Source of the DNA: Dehalococcoidia bacterium
Lineage (GTDB): Bacteria > Chloroflexota > Dehalococcoidia > Dehalococcoidales > DAOWJC01
Direction of reading: 5' to 3'
DNA: 7,747 nt
Assembly: GCA_030640595.1 (NCBI GenBank)
Contig: DAOWJC010000048.1
Span: 1-7,747, forward strand
How positions within the stretch are numbered: the first letter of the stretch is position 1; every line of letters begins with the position of its first letter. The position numbers and the translations under genes are program-made. Under the pieces are notes generated by a model. It worked only from the letters and a program-made list of their open reading frames with translations, did no database searches and was not told the origin of the DNA. Positions 1-4,814 of this stretch are shown here, one piece after another.

Positions 1-336
1 AGACTCAGCAGCATCCCGACTACTGCCGCCGAAGGTCTTCTCCCACTCCATATTCCCCGAGGCATCGGTCTTTATCAGGTAGGCATCAACACTGCCCGCA
101 CCGTAAGATTCTGTATAACCGGCAATGATGTAGCCACCATCCGTAGTCTGCTGGACAGAATGGGATTCATCCCAAGCACCTCCGCCGAATGTCTTCTCCC
201 ATTCCGTCTCAGGGGGAGGATTATCGGCGGCTGAGATCGGGCTGGTTCCCAATCCAACGGATATCGTCACTACCAGCATAACACTGACTAGCACTTTACT
301 GATTAGGCTTTTGCTCAGCCATTTATATTGCTTCAT
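1..336 (-). CDS. Secreted WEKTFGG-repeat protein, N-terminal part (cut by window edge)
   Basis: The frame is open from an ATG at 336 down to base 1, so 112 residues are visible and the C-terminus is missing. The start is well supported: AAAGGAGGTA lies at 341-350 on the minus strand, five bases before the ATG. Residues 1-36 look like a Sec signal peptide: a basic start (MKQYKWLSKS), a hydrophobic core (VLVSVMLVVTISVGLG) and a likely cut near ISAA/DN. After a short PPPET linker come repeats: EWEKTFGG begins at residues 45 and 97, a period of 52 residues, with SVQQTTDGGYIIAGYTES and DAYLIKTDASGN between. Such units are known in exported bacterial and archaeal proteins and are expected to form beta-propeller-like or beta-rich folds. 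The protein is probably exported or cell-surface. The role is unknown; binding or a structural job is only a guess. It is divergent from the radical SAM gene at 790, with no sign of a shared function. Confidence 0.85.
   Translation of the reverse strand, partial: MKQYKWLSKSLISKVLVSVMLVVTISVGLGTSPISAADNPPPETEWEKTFGGGAWDESHSVQQTTDGGYIIAGYTESYGAGSVDAYLIKTDASGNMEWEKTFGGSSRDAAES
25..205 (-). repeat. Two in-frame coding repeats, 156-base period
   Basis: The stretches 25-49 and 181-205 match at 22 of 25 bases and both encode the E-W-E-K-T-F-G-G signature on the minus strand. The spacing of 156 bases equals 52 codons, so this is an internal protein repeat of the secreted protein and not an independent DNA element. 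More units probably lie beyond the left edge. Confidence 0.8.
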
Positions 337-391
337 CTGATACCTCCTTTCTGAACTCAAAACCCTTTACTAATTTTCTGTCTTCACTTTC

Positions 392-415
392 CTATAACAC
401 CTTCTCTACCTCCTT
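392..415 (-). promoter_or_regulatory. Second Shine-Dalgarno sequence and three-codon mini-ORF in the leader
   Basis: AAGGAGGTA occurs at 407-415 on the minus strand, an exact copy of the core ribosome site used by the secreted-protein gene (341-349). Eight bases downstream of its AGGAGG is GTG TTA TAG (400 to 392). If the leader is transcribed from the candidate promoter at 459-486, ribosomes could load here and stop at once, 56 bases before the real start. This could be a regulatory mini-ORF or simply chance in a purine-rich leader. Confidence 0.25.
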
Positions 416-439
416 GTGTCGGTTTCTGACTTCTTGTTT

Positions 440-473
440 AGCATATGCTGTAGCATATACTGTAGTATATGCT
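440..473. promoter_or_regulatory. Triple palindromic operator-like array
   Basis: Three related 10-base sites follow each other at an exact 12-base period: AGCATATGCT (440-449, a perfect palindrome), AGCATATACT (452-461) and AGTATATGCT (464-473). The last two are reverse complements of each other. Each pair is separated by a two-base spacer, GT after the second site and GT after the first. The array overlaps the spacer and -10 of the candidate minus-strand promoter, where a repressor would be expected to sit. No regulator gene is in the window, so the protein that binds is unknown. Confidence 0.5.
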
Positions 474-486
474 CTTTTGTGGTCAA
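459..486 (-). promoter_or_regulatory. Candidate promoter of the secreted-protein gene
   Basis: On the minus strand TTGACC (486 to 481) is followed after 16 bases by TACAGT (464 to 459), a five-of-six -35 and a four-of-six -10. Transcription would start near 452 and leave a leader of about 115 bases. It coincides with the three palindromic sites at 440-473. Hexamer matching alone is weak evidence. Confidence 0.35.
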
Positions 487-765
487 AATTAGGTTCCAAA
501 GGTATCAACTTGGGTGGATAAAAGGCTCAACTTGATGAGCCTAAAGGTTCATTGCCTACGCCTCCCGAAGTCAGAACGGCAACAAAAGTGACAGAAGTAT
601 AATTTCAACTTCCTTATAAGGCTGATTTTGGGAGACTCTAGATAGGTTGCTAAACGACCTCTACCCCTTGCTTATGGCTTGACGAGTAGGTATGCTGTGA
701 GTGTGCGAAATCTGCCCTTCAATGCTATTTTAGCACCGAATTCTCAATGAAGGTGCAGCTAGGTC

Positions 766-777
766 GACTATATAGTC
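766..777. promoter_or_regulatory. Perfect 12-base palindrome before the AmrS gene
   Basis: GACTATATAGTC is identical to its reverse complement. It ends directly before the likely ribosome site AGGTGG (778-783) of the gene starting at 790. It could be an operator, or a small hairpin at the ribosome site; with no loop room, protein binding to DNA is the likelier reading. Confidence 0.35.
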
Positions 778-789
778 AGGTGGCTTGGG

Positions 790-1845
790 ATGGCTGAAGA
801 CCGTGTTAGGGAGGCTCTGCTTTATGAGCACCTTGGGGACAAGGTGCAGTGCCATACCTGCGAAAGGTGCTGCCTAATCCTTGAGGATGAGTCAGGCTTC
901 TGCGCTACTCGGAAGAATATCGGCGGGCAGCTTTACACCCTGGTGTATGGTGATATTTCCTCTATCAGTGCCAACCCTATTGAAAAGAAGCCCCTCTTTC
1001 ATTTCTACCCCGGGACAAAAGCCTTAACTATTGGCAGTTGGTCATGCAACTTTACCTGTCCCTGGTGTCAGAACTATGATATAAGTAAATCACCCCAAAA
1101 CATAGGCAAAGGCGAGTATATAAGTCCGGCGACATTTATTGAACTTATCACGAGATACCGTTGCCAAGGTAGCAGCGTCTCTCTTAATGAGCCAACTATG
1201 CTCTTTGAATATTCTCTGGATATCTTTGATTTAGCCAGGGACAAAGGCTATTACAATACTTATGTTACCAATGGCTACATGACGGTTCCGGCACTAGAAC
1301 TGCTGGTGGCTCACGGACTGAACGCAGTGAATATTGACATAAAGGGTGAGGCTGAAGTAGTCAAAAGGTTCTGTACTGCCGATGTAAACATAGTTTGGCG
1401 GAATGCTAGCCGAGCCAAAGAGCGTGGAGTATGGGTTGAACTGACCACACTGGTCATACCTGGCGTAAATGATAGCGAAGAAGGGATAAGCGGGATTGCC
1501 CAAAGAATCAAAAGGGAACTGGGGAGTGACATCCCTTGGCACATTACTGGCTACTATCCAGCATACAAATTCAGAAGTGAGTCATATGTTCCGCCCACGC
1601 CAGTCAGCACCTTGGAGAAAGTAAGGGATATTGGTAAGGCGGAAGGACTAAAGTATGTATATGCTGGGAATGTGCCCGGACATCCGTATGAACATACCTA
1701 CTGTCCTGGCTGTAACCAATTATTGATTGAGCGTTACGGTTTCAGTATAACCAAATATAACGTCAGCCCAGATAAACATTGCCCTTATTGCGGGGAAGAG
1801 ATTCCTATAATCGGGGAACCAAATGTTCCTAGCTACAGAGGCTAG
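790..1845 (+). CDS. amrS: AmmeMemoRadiSam-type radical SAM enzyme (AmrS)
   Basis: This 351-residue protein matches the AmrS type of the PflA-like (COG1180) radical SAM enzymes over its whole length. The N-terminal part has C21-x2-C24-x3-C28 and C38, followed by the typical YGDISSISANPIEKKPLFHF stretch. The radical SAM cluster motif is C86-NFT-C90-PW-C93, which binds the 4Fe-4S cluster that cleaves S-adenosylmethionine. NEPT and VTNGYM follow, then IDIKG and PGVND, as in the family. The C-terminus carries a zinc-ribbon-like pair, C305-x2-C308 and C331-x2-C334. The ATG at 790 has AGGTGG six bases upstream. The reaction is not established for the family; AmrS usually sits with AMMECR1 and Memo proteins, neither of which is in this window. 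The next gene downstream on the same strand is a nitrilase. The protein is expected to be cytoplasmic and oxygen-sensitive. Confidence 0.88.
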   Translation: MAEDRVREALLYEHLGDKVQCHTCERCCLILEDESGFCATRKNIGGQLYTLVYGDISSISANPIEKKPLFHFYPGTKALTIGSWSCNFTCPWCQNYDISKSPQNIGKGEYISPATFIELITRYRCQGSSVSLNEPTMLFEYSLDIFDLARDKGYYNTYVTNGYMTVPALELLVAHGLNAVNIDIKGEAEVVKRFCTADVNIVWRNASRAKERGVWVELTTLVIPGVNDSEEGISGIAQRIKRELGSDIPWHITGYYPAYKFRSESYVPPTPVSTLEKVRDIGKAEGLKYVYAGNVPGHPYEHTYCPGCNQLLIERYGFSITKYNVSPDKHCPYCGEEIPIIGEPNVPSYRG

Positions 1846-1891
1846 GTAAAAAGGTGGCAGGTAAAGCATATCATTGACCGGGGAAGAGATT
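1791..1891 (+). repeat. Short direct repeat across the end of amrS
   Basis: CGGGGAAGAGATT occurs at 1791-1803, inside the last zinc-ribbon codons of amrS, and again at 1879-1891 in the intergenic stretch. Both copies are preceded by ATTG, directly in the first and with two extra bases in the second. The second copy overlaps the -35 of the candidate nitrilase promoter. It may be a worn tail duplication or chance. Confidence 0.35.
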
Positions 1892-1919
1892 GGCAATGGC
1901 AAAGTCCTTGATATATACT
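1890..1919 (+). promoter_or_regulatory. Candidate promoter of the nitrilase gene
   Basis: TTGGCA (1890-1895) and TATACT (1914-1919) each match the sigma70 consensus at five of six bases, 18 bases apart. Transcription would start near 1926, leaving a leader of about 28 bases with AGGAGG inside it. This suggests the nitrilase can be expressed on its own and not only by read-through from amrS. No terminator separates the two genes. Confidence 0.5.
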
Positions 1920-1953
1920 ATATGCCCAAGGAATGCCGAGAGGAGGAACTATC

Positions 1954-3042
1954 ATGAGCAAGGTGATCAAGGTTGGAGCCGCCCAGGTATCGCCAAAGTT
2001 CTTCGACAAGCAGCAAACTCTGGAAAAGACTTGTAAATACATTGAGGAGGGGGGAAAGCTCGGTCTGGACCTCCTTGTTTTCCCAGAAGTCTACTTTTGC
2101 GGTTATCCTTTTTGGCGTGGGGCGGTGTCGGTGAGGCAATCGACCGAATTGGCGGCTCAAATGATACGCACAGCCATCCGATGGGACGGTGAGGAGGCTC
2201 AGTGCATGGCGGAAGCTGCGCACAGGGCGAAGGTCAACTGTGTGATAGGCTGCAATGAGTTGTCCGACCGGCCGGGGAGCCTGACGATTTATAACTCCCT
2301 GATAGTGATTAGCCGTGATGGCAAAATCCTTGGTCGCCATCGCAAGCTGATGCCTACTCACTCGGAACGGGTCTACTGGGGCATGGGAGATGCCAGTGAT
2401 ATACGCATTTTCGATTTGGATATCGGGAAACTGGGCGCGACTATCTGCTATGAACACCACATGACTCTTCTACGCGCCGCCCTTGCCATCAAGGGTGAGG
2501 AGATTCACTGTGCCCTGTGGCCGGGGTGGTGGGCAGTAGATAAGCACCTTGGTGCCAAATCGGCTAAGGCTGAGTCTAAGACGTGCGACATCGAGTCAGC
2601 AATCCGCCAGCATGCAATTGAAAACCAGGTGTTTGTTATCAGCTCAAGCTGGTTTCTCAAGCCGGAAGACATTCCCTCTGAGCTGAAAGACGTGATGAAG
2701 TTTAACCTTGCTGTCGGCGGTAGTTGCATTGTTAACCCCGCCGGGCTGATTGTTGAAGGGCCTGTGTTTGAGCGTGAGGCGATCGTACATACTGAGATTG
2801 ACCTCTCGGAGCGCGAACTGGCCAAGGCGTACGTTGACGGGGTTGGTCACTACTCACGGCCGGATCTATTGACGCTGAACATACGTGACGAGGCATGGTC
2901 ACTGACCGGTCCCCAGAAACTGGGAGATACTGGCTTGGACGCCGAGCGTGCTCAACAGCTTTTAGACCTTCTGGAGCGTTATAACCTTACTCCGACTGAA
3001 CTCGAAACGATTCTGGAAAGCCATCTAAGTGCTTCGGAGTAA
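1954..3042 (+). CDS. Nitrilase (carbon-nitrogen hydrolase family)
   Basis: Nitrilases hydrolyse organic nitriles to a carboxylic acid and ammonia through a cysteine thioester. All catalytic positions are present: E45 (VFPEVY), K131 (HRKLMPTHSERVYWGMGD, with the second glutamate E138) and C165 (TICYEHHM). The LLRAAL and ALWPGWW stretches and the late VGHYSRPD (residues 297-304) are typical of true nitrilases, as opposed to the wider amidase superfamily. The length, 362 residues, is also normal for that branch. One difference is tyrosine after the catalytic cysteine, where nitrilases usually have tryptophan (CWE). The start at 1954 is chosen because AGGAGG lies at 1941-1946, seven bases before it; an in-frame ATG at 1933 precedes that site and would add only seven residues. 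There is no signal peptide, so the enzyme is cytoplasmic and presumably forms the family's spiral oligomers. Substrate is unknown; a cyanide- or amide-acting relative cannot be excluded. Confidence 0.85.
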   Translation: MSKVIKVGAAQVSPKFFDKQQTLEKTCKYIEEGGKLGLDLLVFPEVYFCGYPFWRGAVSVRQSTELAAQMIRTAIRWDGEEAQCMAEAAHRAKVNCVIGCNELSDRPGSLTIYNSLIVISRDGKILGRHRKLMPTHSERVYWGMGDASDIRIFDLDIGKLGATICYEHHMTLLRAALAIKGEEIHCALWPGWWAVDKHLGAKSAKAESKTCDIESAIRQHAIENQVFVISSSWFLKPEDIPSELKDVMKFNLAVGGSCIVNPAGLIVEGPVFEREAIVHTEIDLSERELAKAYVDGVGHYSRPDLLTLNIRDEAWSLTGPQKLGDTGLDAERAQQLLDLLERYNLTPTELETILESHLSASE

Positions 3043-3059
3043 CTGAGCACTCCTGTTTC
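3028..3059 (+). terminator. Weak hairpin between convergent genes
   Basis: Two competing stems overlap the nitrilase stop: AGTGCT (3028-3033) with AGCACT (3046-3051), and GGAGT (3036-3040) with ACTCC (3049-3053). The second is followed only by TGTTTC, so there is no good U-tract. With just 21 bases between the two convergent stop codons this is the only place for a terminator, but the evidence is slight. Confidence 0.25.
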
Positions 3060-3063
3060 GCCG

Positions 3064-4170
3064 TTAGTAGTAGTCACCGAGCAGGTGGATGTTGCCCAAC
3101 CTCACCCTTTTCACCCCTTGTGCCTTCGCCTCTGCCAAGCACTCCTCAGCGTGTCTTCTGGAAGTAGGTGGTAAATCGTTCATCATAAATTGGGGGTGGA
3201 AGGCAAGGAGAGCATAAGGGATATTGGGGTTAAGGGAGGAAATAAAGGCAGCGATGCCGGAGATTTCCTCCTTATCTATATATCCTGGGACGAGTAAAGT
3301 GCTGGCTACTAAAAAGGGAGGCGAAGGTCTCCTCTCAGTATACCCCGCCAGGAGCCGAAAATTTTCCAACGTCCGTTTATTGCTTGTGCCGCAGAGGGCA
3401 ATGTGTAGCTCCTCGCTCCAGGCCTTAAGGTCAAACTTGATGCAACCACCGGAATTCAAGGAAAGCTCTGCTGCCTGTCTTAATAATGCGGGATGCATCG
3501 AGCCGTTTGTTTCCCAGCAGATGCGCAGAATCTTGCCCCTGTTCCTTTCTAGGGCTAGTCGTGAGACACGAATGGCATGAGGCAATTGTGGTGTTGGGTC
3601 ACCGCCGAAGTAACATATACAGGCGGTACGGGCATCAACTGCTTGAGCCAGCTCCAGGGCATCAATCTTGCTTTGCTTTGTTGCTGAGTAGCGATAATGC
3701 CAGTTCTGGCAGAACAGGCAATCAAAGGAACAGGCCTGATAGAAAACAGCTAGATTTTTGTAACCAAACTCAGCTCGCTGAGAGTAGGCAAACTGGGGAT
3801 AGCCAGCCCCAGTGCCACCGGGGCAGACCCAATCAGCTACGCAGTTAGTAGGCAGACTATCATAATACCAACTGACATTGCCCGTATCGGCAGTAGCCCC
3901 CGCCAGCTTATTTTCCCTGTTGATGCGCAGTCCGCAATAGCTCCTCTCTCCGGGGGCGAGACGACACTCATTAACACAGATGTGGCAGCTGTGTCCCTGT
4001 TCAGCCTTAGGCGGAGTATAAGGTAGGTCAAACGGTTTCCTGGCTCTGCTGTGGGCTTTGTCTATAAGAGGTAGCACCTCGGTGAAGTCACTTCGGATAC
4101 AATCCACGCACAGACCCAGGGCTTGAGAAATAAGCGGCGACTCCCTGCCGCAATGTTGGCAACTGGTCAT
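3064..4170 (-). CDS. PflA-like radical SAM protein with N-terminal cysteine finger
   Basis: This 368-residue protein belongs to the COG1180 radical SAM group but to a different branch from AmrS. It begins with a finger, C4-x2-C7 and C21-x2-C24, probably zinc-binding. A second cysteine set follows, C62-x2-C65-x3-C69 with C79. The stretch DSLPTNCVADWVCPGGTGAG is then found, with C110 and C116. The radical SAM motif is C147-SFD-C151-LF-C154, followed by FGGDPTPQLP, CWETNGSM, CIKFDLKAW and LLVPGYID, as expected of the SAM-binding barrel. The substrate is unknown; relatives include activases that make glycyl radicals, but no glycyl-radical enzyme is in the window. The ATG at 4170 has only a weak GGGGG-type ribosome site, and no better in-frame start precedes it. 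The gene converges on the nitrilase and diverges from the diaphorase genes. Expected to be cytoplasmic and oxygen-sensitive. Confidence 0.87.
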   Translation of the reverse strand: MTSCQHCGRESPLISQALGLCVDCIRSDFTEVLPLIDKAHSRARKPFDLPYTPPKAEQGHSCHICVNECRLAPGERSYCGLRINRENKLAGATADTGNVSWYYDSLPTNCVADWVCPGGTGAGYPQFAYSQRAEFGYKNLAVFYQACSFDCLFCQNWHYRYSATKQSKIDALELAQAVDARTACICYFGGDPTPQLPHAIRVSRLALERNRGKILRICWETNGSMHPALLRQAAELSLNSGGCIKFDLKAWSEELHIALCGTSNKRTLENFRLLAGYTERRPSPPFLVASTLLVPGYIDKEEISGIAAFISSLNPNIPYALLAFHPQFMMNDLPPTSRRHAEECLAEAKAQGVKRVRLGNIHLLGDYY

Positions 4171-4206
4171 AATTCTAGCCCCCGGAATACGGATAGCCCT
4201 CCCTTT

Positions 4207-4215
4207 ATTTTAGCA
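4207..4215 (-). promoter_or_regulatory. Candidate extended -10 promoter of the radical SAM gene at 3064-4170
   Basis: On the minus strand the sequence TGCTAAAAT (4215 to 4207) is an extended -10 element, TGn followed by a five-of-six -10. No good -35 lies upstream, which extended -10 promoters can tolerate. Transcription would start near 4200, about 30 bases before the ATG. Confidence 0.35.
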
Positions 4216-4234
4216 TCAAATGGTATGGTGTGGC

Positions 4235-4263
4235 TTGCACAGATAGGCTTGTTATCGTATGAT
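4235..4263 (+). promoter_or_regulatory. Candidate promoter of the diaphorase operon
   Basis: TTGCAC (4235-4240) and TATGAT (4258-4263) are 17 bases apart; the -10 matches at five of six positions and the -35 only at its first three. Transcription would begin near 4270, about 40 bases before the first gene. It is divergent from, and close to, the candidate promoter of the radical SAM gene. Confidence 0.4.
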
Positions 4264-4310
4264 GCAACTGGCAGCAAGGTTAATGCAAGTTTGCCCTTAC
4301 CAATGTGGAT

Positions 4311-4814
4311 ATGACTAAAGAACAGGCTGAAGTTAAACAACAAACCAAGCGAATTCTAAATAGGTTCGGTAGAAAAAGAGGGAACCTTGTGCCCATCCTG
4401 CAAAAGGTTCAGGGCAAGCTTGGCTATCTTCCCCGGGAAGCTATGCTGGAGATTGCCGAATTTCTCGGTATCCCAGCAATTGATGTTTATAGTGTGGTCA
4501 CCTTTTACAATCAGTTCCGACTTAACCCCCCCGGGAAGCACTCAATAAGGGTATGCTTGGGCACCGCCTGCCATATGAAGGGTGGCTACATCACCTTGGA
4601 TGCCTGGAAGAGAAGGTTGTGTATTGACCGGGGACAGACCACTCCTGACCGGGAGTTCGACCTGGATATTGTCGCCTGCGTTGGCTGCTGTGTTATGGCA
4701 CCGGTATCTGTGGTAGATGATAAGCCACAGGGTAAGGTTGAACCCACCAAAGTAGATGGAATCCTGCTCTCGTTTAAGCTGAAAAAGGAGAAGCAGGGCA
4801 AGGAAAGTCAGTGA
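4311..4814 (+). CDS. nuoE: NuoE/HydC/HoxE-like 2Fe-2S subunit of NADH diaphorase
   Basis: This is the roughly 24-kDa-type subunit that carries one 2Fe-2S cluster beside the NADH-oxidising flavoprotein in complex I, electron-bifurcating hydrogenases, HoxEFU and related formate dehydrogenases. The N-terminal helical part shows LVPILQKVQGKLGYLP and VYSVVTFYNQF, both family hallmarks. The thioredoxin-like cluster domain has C82-x4-C87 (VCLGTACHMKGG) and C123-x3-C127 (ACVGCCVMAPV), so all four ligands are present. The length of 167 residues is normal. The start is uncertain: ATG at 4311 and an in-frame GTG at 4305 differ by two residues, neither has a clear Shine-Dalgarno sequence, and a stop at 4281-4283 rules out anything longer. 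The stop overlaps the start of the next gene in GTGA, which indicates translational coupling. Sequence alone does not tell which large enzyme it serves. Confidence 0.9.
   Translation: MTKEQAEVKQQTKRILNRFGRKRGNLVPILQKVQGKLGYLPREAMLEIAEFLGIPAIDVYSVVTFYNQFRLNPPGKHSIRVCLGTACHMKGGYITLDAWKRRLCIDRGQTTPDREFDLDIVACVGCCVMAPVSVVDDKPQGKVEPTKVDGILLSFKLKKEKQGKESQ

Larger units (their letters stand above)
337..789. other. Divergent intergenic region, about 450 bases
   Basis: No convincing gene or known RNA lies here. It holds the leader, candidate promoter and palindromic sites of the minus-strand secreted-protein gene (entries below), a 7-base-pair hairpin with a six-base loop (523-529 with 536-542), a five-pair hairpin (723-727 with 731-735), and a perfect palindrome at 766-777. 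For the plus-strand gene the best promoter I could find is weak: TTGCTT at 668-673, 17 bases, then TATGCT at 691-696. A lone TATAAT at 598-603 has no partner -35. The stretch 545-660 shows nothing I can interpret. Confidence 0.6.

Noticed and set aside
440..473. Start of a CRISPR array
   Set aside because: The units are 10 bases with two-base gaps; there are no spacers and no cas genes.
523..542. Hairpin AGGCTCA / TGAGCCT as a terminator
   Set aside because: On the plus strand there is no U-tract; on the minus strand TTTTAT follows, but no minus-strand gene ends there.
1828..1846. Hairpin CCTAGC / GCTAGG at the end of amrS as a terminator
   Set aside because: The stem is only six pairs, includes the stop codon, and no U-tract follows in either direction.
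1933..1953. Earlier ATG for the nitrilase at 1933
   Set aside because: The ribosome site AGGAGG (1941-1946) lies downstream of it and fits the ATG at 1954.
1918..2460. A 180-codon open frame on the minus strand
   Set aside because: It lies wholly antisense to the nitrilase and its upstream region, has no recognisable motif, and the plus-strand protein has all its catalytic residues.
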